From assembly GCA_035650215.1 (NCBI GenBank), contig DASRIC010000042.1, forward strand, positions 3,708 to 67,707: a stretch of 64,000 nt of DNA. Direction: 5' to 3'. Under the pieces are notes generated by a model, which ran no database searches, was not told the DNA's origin, and saw nothing but the letters and a program-made list of their open reading frames with translations. Position 1 is the stretch's first letter; each line of letters starts with the position of its first letter. Below are positions 6,678 to 15,183 of the stretch, one piece after another. Source of the stretch: JACVRW01 sp035650215 (GTDB lineage: Bacteria; Actinomycetota; Thermoleophilia; Solirubrobacterales; Thermoleophilaceae). A program made the translations under genes and the position numbers.

Positions 6678-8848
6678 TGTCATCCACGATCACGCAAGCC
6701 GGGTCCACAACCACCGACCAGGAAGCCGTTCGGGAGATCCTGGACGACGTCCGGGCCGACGGGCGGACCGCCCTGAGCGCGCCGGAGGCCAAGCGGGTCT
6801 GCGATGCCTACGGGATCGCGGTGCCCCAGGAGGGTCTCGCCACCTCCGGGGACGAGGCCGTGGGCCTCGCCGAGGAGATCGGCTACCCGGTGGTCCTGAA
6901 GATCGTCTCGCCCGACATCCTCCACAAGACCGAGGCGAAGGGCGTGCTCGTCGGGCTCGGCACGGCGGACGACGTGGCCTCGGGCTACCAGCAGATCGTC
7001 GAGAACGCCAAGGCCTACAAGTCCGACGCGGACATCACCGGCGTGCAGGTGCAGCAGATGCTGTCCGAGGGCCAGGAGGTGCTGATCGGCGCCGTGACCG
7101 ACCCATCGTTCGGGCCGGTGGTTACGTTCGGCATCGGCGGCGTGCTCGTCGAGGTGCTCCGCGACGTGACCTTCCGCCTCGCCCCCACGTCGGCCGAGGA
7201 CGCCGCCGAGATGGTGGACGGCATCCGCGCGGCCGAGGTGCTCAAGGGCGTGCGCGGCGGCGCCGGCGTAGACCGCGCCGCGCTGGCCGCGATGATCCAG
7301 GCGGTCTCGCAGCTCGTGACCGACTTCGACGAGATCACCGAGGTCGACCTGAACCCGGTACTCGCGCGCGAGGATGGGGCAACCGCGGTCGACGCGCGCT
7401 TCGTCGTGTCGTTCGAGGAGACCGACTCGACCCCGCCGCGCTATTCGCAGGAGGAGATCCTCGAGACGATGAAGGCGCTGATGCAGCCGCGGGCCATCGC
7501 GGTCGTGGGTGCCTCGGGCTCCGAGGGCAAGATCGGCAACTCGGTCATGAAGAACCTCGTGAACGGCGGATTCGAGGGCGAGATCTACCCGATCAACCCC
7601 AAGTCGGACGAGATACTCGGCAAGAAGGTCTACGCCGACGTGGACGACCTGCCGGACGGCGTCGACGTGGCGGTGTTCTGCATCCCGGCGAAGTTCGTGC
7701 CGGACACGCTCGCCAAGGTCGGCCAGAAGGGCATCAAGGCCGCGGTGCTGATCCCCTCGGGCTTCGCAGAGACCGGCGAGGAGGAGATGCAGAAGGATCT
7801 GCAGCGGAAGGCCCGCGAGGCCGGCGTCCGCTTCATCGGTCCGAACATCTACGGCGTCTACTACACGCCGGGCAACATGAGCGCGGCCTTCACGACGCCG
7901 TACGACGTCAAAGGGCCGGTGGCGCTCGCCTCTCAGAGCGGCGGCATCGGAATGGGGATCCTGGGCTTCGCGCGCTCCACGAAGCTCGGCGTGTCGGCAA
8001 TCGTCGGTCTCGGCAACAAGGCCGACATCGACGAGGACGACCTGCTCACGTTCTTCGAGCAGGACGACGCCACGAACTGCGTCGCGTTGCACATGGAGGA
8101 CCTCAAGGACGGTCGCGCCTTCGTGGACGTGGCACAGCGCGTCTCCAAGACCAAGCCGATCGTCGTGCTGAAGGCGGGCGCGACGCCGGCCGGCACGAAG
8201 GCGGCCGCCTCGCACACGGCCGCGCTCGCCGGCGACGACAAGGTCTACGAGGACATCCTCCGCGAGGCCGGCGTCGTAAGGGCGCGCGGGCTGCAGGAGC
8301 TGCTCCAGTTCGCCCGCTGCCTGCCGATCCTGCCGACTCCCGCAGGGGAGAACGTGGTGATCATCACGGGCGCCGGGGGCTCGGGAGTGCTGCTCTCGGA
8401 CGCGTGCTTCAACAACGGCCTCCAGCTGATGGAGATGCCGGACGACCTCAACAAGGCGTTCATGGAGTTCATCCCGCCGTTCGGCGCCGCCGGCAACCCG
8501 GTGGACATCACCGGCGGCGAGCCGCCCGAGACGTATCGCAACACCGTGGCGCTCGGGCTGGAGGACGAGCGCATCCACGGGCTCGTGCTGGGCTACTGGC
8601 ACACGATCGTTACCCCGCCGATGGTCTTCGCCAAGGTGATGACCGAGGTGGTGGAGGAGTATCGCGGCCGGGGGATCGAGAAGCCGATAGTGGCCTCGCT
8701 CGCCGGCGACGTGGAGGTTGAGGAGGCCTCGCAGTACCTGTTCGATCACGGGATCCCGGCGTTCCCGTACACAACCGAAACGCCGGTGGAGGTCCTGGCG
8801 GCCAAGTACCGCTGGGCGCGAATGGCAGGGCTGCTGGACAGCCATTGA
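6677..8848 (+). CDS. ADP-forming acyl-CoA synthetase (fused, ATP-grasp first)
   Basis: A 723-residue fused NDP-forming acyl-CoA synthetase. Order: ATP-grasp domain (about 30-250), CoA-binding Rossmann domain (about 270-370, starting RAIAVVGAS), then the succinyl-CoA-ligase-like flavodoxin domains. The phospho-histidine is His513 in ASHTAALAG. The usual acetate-CoA ligase order has the ATP-grasp domain last, so this is the permuted form. The family catalyses acyl-CoA + ADP + Pi to acid + ATP + CoA, or the reverse. Lying directly after frc, it could cleave formyl-CoA with ATP gain or activate oxalate; the substrate is not shown by sequence. TGATG overlap with frc. Confidence 0.85.
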   Translation: MSSTITQAGSTTTDQEAVREILDDVRADGRTALSAPEAKRVCDAYGIAVPQEGLATSGDEAVGLAEEIGYPVVLKIVSPDILHKTEAKGVLVGLGTADDVASGYQQIVENAKAYKSDADITGVQVQQMLSEGQEVLIGAVTDPSFGPVVTFGIGGVLVEVLRDVTFRLAPTSAEDAAEMVDGIRAAEVLKGVRGGAGVDRAALAAMIQAVSQLVTDFDEITEVDLNPVLAREDGATAVDARFVVSFEETDSTPPRYSQEEILETMKALMQPRAIAVVGASGSEGKIGNSVMKNLVNGGFEGEIYPINPKSDEILGKKVYADVDDLPDGVDVAVFCIPAKFVPDTLAKVGQKGIKAAVLIPSGFAETGEEEMQKDLQRKAREAGVRFIGPNIYGVYYTPGNMSAAFTTPYDVKGPVALASQSGGIGMGILGFARSTKLGVSAIVGLGNKADIDEDDLLTFFEQDDATNCVALHMEDLKDGRAFVDVAQRVSKTKPIVVLKAGATPAGTKAAASHTAALAGDDKVYEDILREAGVVRARGLQELLQFARCLPILPTPAGENVVIITGAGGSGVLLSDACFNNGLQLMEMPDDLNKAFMEFIPPFGAAGNPVDITGGEPPETYRNTVALGLEDERIHGLVLGYWHTIVTPPMVFAKVMTEVVEEYRGRGIEKPIVASLAGDVEVEEASQYLFDHGIPAFPYTTETPVEVLAAKYRWARMAGLLDSH

Positions 8849-8919
8849 GGGAAGGCTGTGACGGAAGGCTGACGGCCGCGTGAGCGGCCTCGGCACTGGG
8901 GGAGGACGAGGGGAGAGTC

Positions 8920-10416
8920 ATGAGTGCGGAGAGCGGGGTAGCGGGACCGGTCACGGTCGACGCGCAGGGTGAGGAGCGGGTCTGGCGCGCAGGCAAGCTG
9001 CCGCCGATGAAGATCCGCAAGCTGCCCGAGGCGCCGGCGGCGGCGCACGTGCTCGGGCCGGCGATGATCCTCGTTGCGCTCGGGGTCGGGTTCGGAGAGA
9101 CCTACCTCTGGCCGCGACTCGTGATCGTCTTCGGAGCTGATATCCGGTGGCTGTTCACGGTCGGAGTGATCGTCCAGACCGTGGTGATGCTCGAGATGGC
9201 CCGTTACGCGATGGCCACCGGCGAGTCGATCTTCTTCGGCGCGGCGCGCGTGTGGATACCGCTGATGTGGATGTTCTTCGCCATCGCCGCCCTGGTCTAC
9301 ATCTGGCCCGGGCATATCTCGGGTGGCGCGGAGGCGCTCGAGGAGATCACCGGCATCTCGTGGCAGGTGTCCGCGACTGTCGGCCTGCTCATCATCGGGG
9401 TGATGTTCACGGTCGTCAGGTACGTCTACAACTTCATCGAGGGGCTGCTCGCGTTCGCCGTGGGCGTCCTCGTGATCGGCTCGGCGATCGTGGGAGCGAT
9501 GGTGGGGAGCTTGCACGACCTCGGCGTGACCGTGGCGGGCACCGTCCGCTTCGACACCGGGATCCCGTCCGAGGCCTTCACGGCGGCGTTCTTCCCTGTC
9601 GTCGTCGGCGCGCTGGCCTTCGCCGGGCCGTCCGGCATGCAGCAGATGTGGTACACGCTCTGGCTGCGCGACAAGGGTGCGGGAATGGGCTCACACATCC
9701 CGAAGGTCCGCGGCCTGCTGCACGCGAACGAGGAGGAGACAGTCCCGGAAGCCGGATCGATGTTCGACGTCGACGATCCGGACGAGATGCGCAAGTGGCA
9801 GGGCTGGCGCAAGTGGGTCACCTTCGACGCGCTGGTGCTCTTCTTCGGCATCACCATGCTGGTGACGATCATCTTCACGGTCATGGCGCTGAACGCGGCG
9901 GAGCTCAATCCCGATGCCCGGAGCGCGTTGCTGGAGGGTGACCGCGACGCTGCGCTGCCGGCGATGGGTGACGCGTTCGAGCAGGCCGCCAGCTACTTCG
10001 ACACGCTGTTCTTCATCTTCATCGCGATCGTCGGCTTCAAGGCGAGCGTCGGCCTGTTCGACGCCTTCGCCCGCGGACAGTCCGACATGACGTACTACTT
10101 CCTTCCGGGCGCAAGGCGGCTCAAGATGTCCTACCTGTACGCGCTGTACCTGTGGTTCGTGATCATCTTCGGGATCATCATCCTGAACTGGGGTCCGGCC
10201 GACGGCCCGACGAGCATCCTGGACATCCTGGCGTTCCTGTCGGCGTTCGTGATGGGGGCCTACTGCCTGACCCTGGCGGTGGTCAACAACAAGATGCTGC
10301 CGAAGAAACTCCGGCCGCACTGGGCCTTCACGGTTGTCCTGGTGCTGGGCGGGCTCGGGTACTTGACCGCGATCATGTACAGCGTCATCAAGTACGGCGT
10401 CTCGGACATCGGCTGA
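8920..10416 (+). CDS. Nramp-like membrane transporter lacking the metal motif
   Basis: A 498-residue protein with about eleven membrane helices. It belongs to the APC-fold Nramp superfamily, judged from the opening GPAMILVALGVGFGE and the repeated helix pattern. The DPGN motif of helix 1 and the MPH motif of helix 6, which bind Mn2+/Fe2+, are absent (helix 6 region reads FAGPSGMQQMW). A soluble loop of about 60 residues (PKVRGLLHANEEETVPEAG) interrupts the middle. Because it lies in an organic-acid CoA-ester operon and lacks metal ligands, import of oxalate or a related anion is a plausible role, but this is inference. It starts 71 bp after the synthetase and overlaps the next gene by one base. 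Confidence 0.72.
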   Translation: MSAESGVAGPVTVDAQGEERVWRAGKLPPMKIRKLPEAPAAAHVLGPAMILVALGVGFGETYLWPRLVIVFGADIRWLFTVGVIVQTVVMLEMARYAMATGESIFFGAARVWIPLMWMFFAIAALVYIWPGHISGGAEALEEITGISWQVSATVGLLIIGVMFTVVRYVYNFIEGLLAFAVGVLVIGSAIVGAMVGSLHDLGVTVAGTVRFDTGIPSEAFTAAFFPVVVGALAFAGPSGMQQMWYTLWLRDKGAGMGSHIPKVRGLLHANEEETVPEAGSMFDVDDPDEMRKWQGWRKWVTFDALVLFFGITMLVTIIFTVMALNAAELNPDARSALLEGDRDAALPAMGDAFEQAASYFDTLFFIFIAIVGFKASVGLFDAFARGQSDMTYYFLPGARRLKMSYLYALYLWFVIIFGIIILNWGPADGPTSILDILAFLSAFVMGAYCLTLAVVNNKMLPKKLRPHWAFTVVLVLGGLGYLTAIMYSVIKYGVSDIG

Positions 10417-11003
10417 TGGCGACCCACGCGCAGCCCGCCGCCCCGGAGCCGGTGCAGGAGCCGGTCTCGACGCCGTGGGCGAGCCTCGACCGCCGGCAGG
10501 TGGTGGAGCTGACCCTGCCCGGGGTGCTGATCGGCCTGCTCGGCGGCGTGATCCTGGGAGTCGTGGTCGCGGGCGGCGGCCAGCCCCTCGACGTCGGCCT
10601 GTTCGCGGGCCTTACGCTCGGCGTGCCGCTCGGGGTTGCCGGCGCCGGGTACGAGATCCTGGTCGCCAAAGGCCGGATCCCGCTTGGCATGCTCACGCCG
10701 GTGGCGCTGTACTGGGCCGTCGCCTTCACCCTGGCGCGCGTGTTCCAAACGGGACTGTTGGATCTCTATGCCGGCTCGGAGGTGGCGGTGCCGTACGGCT
10801 GGCTGGACTTCCTCGCCTATCAGGCCCTGGTCAGCGTGGGGTTCGGAATCGGCTACTGGTGGCTGCACGAGAACTTCGCGCCGCTCTGGTGGATCCGTAT
10901 CCGTGAGCGCAATCCTGTCGCCGATCACCTCCTTCGGGTCAAGCTCCAGGTCGTGGGCGCGGTCGAGGCACGGCGTGCACGGCGTGCGAAGCGGCGGAGG
11001 TAA
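10416..11003 (+). CDS. Small four-helix membrane protein, transporter partner candidate
   Basis: A 195-residue protein of no recognised family. A Pro-rich N-terminus is followed by four hydrophobic segments (about 30-55, 58-78, 85-105, 125-150) and a strongly basic tail ending RRARRAKRRR. Start is the ATG at 10416, sharing one base with the stop of the Nramp-like gene. That coupling suggests it works with the transporter, as an accessory subunit or a regulator. Confidence 0.6.
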   Translation: MATHAQPAAPEPVQEPVSTPWASLDRRQVVELTLPGVLIGLLGGVILGVVVAGGGQPLDVGLFAGLTLGVPLGVAGAGYEILVAKGRIPLGMLTPVALYWAVAFTLARVFQTGLLDLYAGSEVAVPYGWLDFLAYQALVSVGFGIGYWWLHENFAPLWWIRIRERNPVADHLLRVKLQVVGAVEARRARRAKRRR

Positions 11004-11006
11004 CCG

Positions 11007-12167
11007 GTGGACCTGCTCGAGTATCAGGGGAAGCAGCTGTTTGCGAGGCACGGTGTCCCGGTGCCGTCGGGGCGTCCTGCCGAGACCGTGGACGAGGCCG
11101 TGGCCGCGGCCGACGCGATCGGCTACCCGTGCGTCGTGAAGGCGCAGGTGCAGATCGGCGGGCGCGGCAAGCTCGGCGGGATCAAGGTCGCCGACGGGCG
11201 CGACGAGGCCCGGCAGCACGCCGACGCGATCCTGGGCATGGACATCCGCGGCCTGCGGGTGCACGAGGTGTGGATCGAGGAGGCGTCGCAGATCGAGGCC
11301 GAGTACTACGCGTCGGTCGTCTTCGATCGCAGCGCCAAGGCGCCGCTGATCATGCTCTCGACCAAGGGGGGCATGGACATCGAGCAGGTCGCCGAGGAGG
11401 ACCCCGGCGCGATCGCCAGCCTGCATGTCGACCCGTTGCTGGGCTTTCAGGAGTTTCACGGGCGCTGGCTCGCGTTCGAGGCCGGCGTCGACGGCGATCT
11501 GGTGCGGCCGCTCACCGGCATGCTGGCCAAGCTCTACGAGACATTCGTCGCCGAGGACGCGATGCTGATCGAGGTCAACCCGCTGATCGTCACGCCCGAG
11601 CGCGAGCTGCGAGCACTCGACGCCAAGGTCACGCTTGACGGCAACGCGCTGTACCGCCATCCGGACAACGCTGCGCTTCGCAACCCCTCGGCGGAGGATC
11701 CGCAGGAGCAGATGGCCAAGGAACGCGGCTTGATCTACGTCAAGCTCGACGGCGACATCGGAATCCTGGGCAATGGTGCCGGGCTGGTGATGTCGACGCT
11801 CGACGTGGTGGCGCAGGCCGGCGGCCGGCCGGCCAACTTCCTCGACGCCGGGGGCGGATCGAAGGCCGACGCGATCGTGGCGGCGGTCGAGGTAATTCTC
11901 TCGGACGAGAAGGTGAAGGCGGTGCTGTTCAACATCTTCGGCGGGATCACCCGCTGCGACGAGGTGGCCAAGGGCTTGATCGAGGCCTTCGAGCAGGTGA
12001 AGCCGCAGGTGCCGTTCGTGGTGCGCCTCGACGGCACGAACGACGAGGAGGGGCGCCGGCTGCTGGCCGATGCCCAGCTGCCCAACCTCGTGGTCGAGGC
12101 GACGATGCTCGAGGCCGCTGAGCGGGTGGTCGCGCTCGCAGCAAGTCCAACCCTCCAGGCCCGATGA
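11007..12167 (+). CDS. sucC: Succinyl-CoA synthetase beta-like subunit (ADP-forming)
   Basis: A 386-residue ATP-grasp subunit. MDLLEYQGKQLFARHGVPVP is the classical SucC N-terminus, KAQVQIGGRGKLGG the nucleotide-binding loop, and NIFGGITRCDEVAKG the conserved CoA-ligase segment. GTG start, three bases after the preceding stop, with GGAGG overlapping that stop. It pairs with the next gene by a 4-base overlap. Placement outside a TCA-cycle cluster and inside an organic-acid operon raises the possibility that the complex uses malate, oxalate or another acid; sequence alone does not separate this from housekeeping succinate-CoA ligase. Confidence 0.88.
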   Translation: MDLLEYQGKQLFARHGVPVPSGRPAETVDEAVAAADAIGYPCVVKAQVQIGGRGKLGGIKVADGRDEARQHADAILGMDIRGLRVHEVWIEEASQIEAEYYASVVFDRSAKAPLIMLSTKGGMDIEQVAEEDPGAIASLHVDPLLGFQEFHGRWLAFEAGVDGDLVRPLTGMLAKLYETFVAEDAMLIEVNPLIVTPERELRALDAKVTLDGNALYRHPDNAALRNPSAEDPQEQMAKERGLIYVKLDGDIGILGNGAGLVMSTLDVVAQAGGRPANFLDAGGGSKADAIVAAVEVILSDEKVKAVLFNIFGGITRCDEVAKGLIEAFEQVKPQVPFVVRLDGTNDEEGRRLLADAQLPNLVVEATMLEAAERVVALAASPTLQAR

Positions 12168-13039
12168 GCATCCTCGTCGATCGCGAGACGCGCCTGTGCG
12201 TGGCCGGCATCACCGGGCGTGAGGGCACCTTCCACGCGCTCAACAACAAGCGCTACGGCACCAACGTCGTGTCGGGCGTCACGCCAGGCAAGGCCGGGCA
12301 GCAGGTCGAGGGCATCCCGGTTTTCAACTCCTTCCGCCAGGCGGTCGAGGAGACGGACGCGAACGCCGCGATGGTGTTCGTGCCGGCCCGGTTCGCCGCC
12401 GACTCGATCCTCGAGGCCGCCGAGGCCGGGATCCGAACGATCATCGCGATCACGGAGGGGATTCCGGCGCACGACGAGCTGCGCGTCAGCACCCACCTGA
12501 GCCGGCTCGACGAGGTGCGGCTGATCGGCCCGAACTGCCCTGGCGTGCTCTCCCCCGGCAAGGCCAACGTGGGGATCATCCCGGCCGACTTCTTCAAGGA
12601 GGGCAACGTCGGGGTCGTCTCCCGCTCGGGCACGCTGACCTACCAGATCGGCAACGAGCTGGCGCAGGCCGGGTTCGGCAACTCGTCGATCGTGGGGATC
12701 GGCGGCGACCCGGTGCCCGGCTTGAGCTTCATCGACGTGCTCGAGCTGTTCGAGGCCGACGCGGAGACGAAGCTGGTCGTGATGAGCGGCGAGATCGGGG
12801 GCTCGGCGGAGGAGGAGGCGGCGGAGTACATCGCGGACAACGTCTCCAAGCCGGTGGTCGCATACATCGCCGGCTTCACCGCGCCACCCGGCAAGACCAT
12901 GGGCCACGCCGGCGCGATCGTGTCCGGGTCCAAGGGCACCGCGGCGGCCAAGGCCGAGGCGCTCGAAGCGGCCGGCGTCCGCGTCGGGCGCACGCCCACC
13001 GAGGTGTCGGAGATCGTTATAGAGATCCTCGACGGCTGA
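12164..13039 (+). CDS. sucD: Succinyl-CoA synthetase alpha-like subunit
   Basis: A 291-residue SucD homologue. The N-terminal CoA-binding domain is about residues 5-125 (TGREGTFHALNNKRYGTNVV), then VSRSGTLTYQ and GIGGDPVPG. The active-site histidine that is phosphorylated is His248 in GHAGAIV. ATGA overlap with the beta subunit gene ensures co-translation. The Asn-Lys-Arg-Tyr-Gly segment replaces the more usual AxxYGT-type context seen in many SucD proteins, hinting at a distinct subfamily, possibly a malate-CoA ligase type. Substrate unproven. Confidence 0.88.
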   Translation: MSILVDRETRLCVAGITGREGTFHALNNKRYGTNVVSGVTPGKAGQQVEGIPVFNSFRQAVEETDANAAMVFVPARFAADSILEAAEAGIRTIIAITEGIPAHDELRVSTHLSRLDEVRLIGPNCPGVLSPGKANVGIIPADFFKEGNVGVVSRSGTLTYQIGNELAQAGFGNSSIVGIGGDPVPGLSFIDVLELFEADAETKLVVMSGEIGGSAEEEAAEYIADNVSKPVVAYIAGFTAPPGKTMGHAGAIVSGSKGTAAAKAEALEAAGVRVGRTPTEVSEIVIEILDG

Positions 13040-13040
13040 G

Positions 13041-14201
13041 GTGGTGCTCGACGTCGATGACCCTGCCGGCGACTCGACGCGGCCCCGTCGCCGGGGGCTG
13101 GCCTCGTTCCTGCTGAGCGGGGACGGCTGGCCCTACGCGCTCGTCCCGTTCATCCCGCTCGCCGTCGGACTCGAGTTTGCACACGCGAACTCGGCGCTGA
13201 TCTTCAGCACGTCCGCGATCGGGGTGATCCCGACCGCGGCCCTCATGGGGACGGCGACCGAGGAGCTCGCCGATCGGGCCGGCCCGGGCATCGGGGGTCT
13301 GCTCAACGTGACGTTCGGGAACCTGCCGGAGCTGCTGATCGCGTTCTTCGCGCTCCGCGCGGGACTGCAGGAGGTTGTCAAAGCTTCGATCATCGGCTCG
13401 GTGCTCAGCAACGTGCTCCTGGTCCTCGGCGCGTCGATGTTGGTGGGAGGCATCGGGCGCGAGCGCCAGTTGTTCAGCGCGACGGCCGCGAGATCTCAGG
13501 CGACGATGCTGATCCTTGCATCGGCGGCCCTCGTCATGCCCGCGGTCTTCCAGCTGGTCAAGGGAGGCGCCCTGCCGAATCCCGGCGCGGAGCTCGTGGG
13601 CTTCGCACACCCGGTCGAGGAGCTCTCCCTGACGGTGGCGATCGTTCTGCTGATCAGCTACGCCGGCGGTTTGTGGTTCTCGCTCGTCTCGCACCGCGAT
13701 CTGTTCAATCCGCCCGACGAGGCCGAGCCGGAGAGGGAACCGTGGAGCGTTCGGCGCTCGGTCGCCCTGCTGGCGATCGCCGGCCTCGCCGTCGGGCTGC
13801 TCTCGGAGATCCTCGTGGGGTCGATTGCCGAGACGGCCGAGTCCATCGGGCTGACCGAGTTCTTCATCGGCGCGGTGATCGTCGCGATCGTGGGGAACGC
13901 CGCCGAGCACTGGGTGGCCGTGTACGTGGCCGCAAAGGACAAGATGGACCTGGCCGTGAACATCGCCATCGGCTCGGCCGCCCAGGTCGCGCTGTTCGTC
14001 GGTCCGCTGCTGGTGGTCCTCTCCTTCTTCGTTGGACCGCAGCCGCTCTCGCTCGTGTTCAACGGCTTCGAGCTCGGCGCCCTCCTGCTGGCGGTGATCA
14101 TCGTCAGCCACATCACCGGCGAGGGCCAGTCGACCTGGTTCGAGGGAATGATGCTGCTCGCCCTCTATGTCGTCGTGGCAGCGGCGTTCTTCTTCGGCTG
14201 A
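13041..14201 (+). CDS. Calcium/proton antiporter of the CAX family
   Basis: A 386-residue Ca2+:cation antiporter with eleven hydrophobic segments. Both signature alpha repeats are present: NVTFGNLPELLIA (about 92-104) and IVGNAAEHWVAVYVA (about 282-296), each with the ion-binding Gly-Asn and Glu. The acidic loop between the halves (PPDEAEPEREP) is typical. GTG start directly after sucD stop, so it is in the same run. Ca2+ export beside oxalate genes would suit growth on calcium oxalate, which releases Ca2+; that link is inference. Confidence 0.85.
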   Translation: MVLDVDDPAGDSTRPRRRGLASFLLSGDGWPYALVPFIPLAVGLEFAHANSALIFSTSAIGVIPTAALMGTATEELADRAGPGIGGLLNVTFGNLPELLIAFFALRAGLQEVVKASIIGSVLSNVLLVLGASMLVGGIGRERQLFSATAARSQATMLILASAALVMPAVFQLVKGGALPNPGAELVGFAHPVEELSLTVAIVLLISYAGGLWFSLVSHRDLFNPPDEAEPEREPWSVRRSVALLAIAGLAVGLLSEILVGSIAETAESIGLTEFFIGAVIVAIVGNAAEHWVAVYVAAKDKMDLAVNIAIGSAAQVALFVGPLLVVLSFFVGPQPLSLVFNGFELGALLLAVIIVSHITGEGQSTWFEGMMLLALYVVVAAAFFFG

Positions 14202-14215
14202 CGACGGCCGGCACG

Positions 14216-14941
14216 GTGGATCTGCTCGCCGGTGGCCTCGTCGTTGCCGCGGCCTCGTTTCTCGGGGGTGTCACCGGCTTCGGATACTCCCTCGTCGCCA
14301 CGCCGTTGCTGCTGCTGCTCGGCTTCGACCTGCCGTTCGTCGTCACCGTGAACCTGGCGCTCGCCTGCATAACGCGCGTGTCGGTGGCATACCGGTTCCG
14401 ATCCGACGCGAGGCCCACCCGGGCTGCCGGCCTCATCGTCGGCAGCATCCCCGGACTCTGGCTCGGGGCCCTGGTGCTCACGACCGTGGACGATTCCACG
14501 GTCAAGCTGTGCGCGGGGCTGATCGTGATGACCGCGGCCGTCCTGCTCTGGCGCGCTGTGACCCAGCCTCCCCCGCGGGAGCTGCCCGGAGCCCCTGTCG
14601 CGGCAGGGTTCGCCGGCGGCTTCCTGGGCGCGGCGACGTCGCTCAACGGCGTGGCTCCCGTCTTGCTCCTCGCGCGCGACAAGGCAGCGCCGCGCAGCGT
14701 CCTGGCGGACCTCGCGCTCTACTTCGTCGCGTCGAACGCGATCGGCCTCGTCGTTCTGGCCGCCACGGGAGCGCTCGAGAGCGACGCACTGTATCCGGCC
14801 TTCCTGCTGTGGCTGCCCGGCTCGCTGGCGGCCAACTGGACGGGCACCGTGATCGGCCCGAGCTTGCCCGAAACCGCGTTCCGGCGGCTCACACTCGCGG
14901 TGGTGTTCGCCGCCGGCGCGGTTACGGTGGTGACCGCCTAG
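14216..14941 (+). CDS. TauE/SafE-family membrane exporter
   Basis: A 241-residue protein with seven to eight hydrophobic helices and the family's GGVTGFGYSLVATPLLLLL opening and the repeat AAGFAGGFLGAATSLNG in the second half. The GTG at 14216 is chosen because it falls 15 bp after the antiporter stop and immediately before the first helix. The family is described as sulfite/organosulfonate or anion exporters, but substrates are rarely known. It is the last gene of the 2910-14941 run. Confidence 0.75.
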   Translation: MDLLAGGLVVAAASFLGGVTGFGYSLVATPLLLLLGFDLPFVVTVNLALACITRVSVAYRFRSDARPTRAAGLIVGSIPGLWLGALVLTTVDDSTVKLCAGLIVMTAAVLLWRAVTQPPPRELPGAPVAAGFAGGFLGAATSLNGVAPVLLLARDKAAPRSVLADLALYFVASNAIGLVVLAATGALESDALYPAFLLWLPGSLAANWTGTVIGPSLPETAFRRLTLAVVFAAGAVTVVTA

Positions 14942-14945
14942 GTAT

Positions 14946-15068
14946 CTAGCGGCGGACGGCTCCCCACAGGCGCTTGAGCGCCCGTGTCGCCATCCCGGCG
15001 CCACGCGATCCGAGGGCGCCCTTCGCGCCCCCCGAAAGCGGAGTGTTCGGACGATTCTGGTTGGTCAT
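14946..15068 (-). CDS. Possible 40-residue basic peptide
   Basis: ATG at 15068 with AGGA about nine bases upstream opens a 40-codon frame (MTNQNRPNTPLSGGAKGA at its start, ALKRLWGAVRR at its end). It is highly basic and has no family match I know. It sits in the gap between convergent genes (14941 and 15184). It may be a chance frame. Confidence 0.25.
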   Translation of the reverse strand: MTNQNRPNTPLSGGAKGALGSRGAGMATRALKRLWGAVRR

Positions 15069-15183
15069 GAGACGTATCCTGTGGAACGGGTTCAACGATC
15101 AGAGGAGACGAGCCGGCCCCGCCTCCGGAGAGGCGTGGGAGGCCAGTCCCAGCCCCAACTATATCGACGCTCTTAGGCGACCC

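Noticed and set aside
6680..8896. 738-codon minus-strand frame antisense to the acyl-CoA synthetase
   Set aside because: His/Arg/Asp-rich complement of a gene with catalytic His513 and ATP-grasp motifs; typical GC-rich shadow.
8920..10416. Ordinary Mn2+/Fe2+ Nramp transporter
   Set aside because: The DPGN and MPH metal-binding motifs are absent, so a divalent metal role cannot be assumed.
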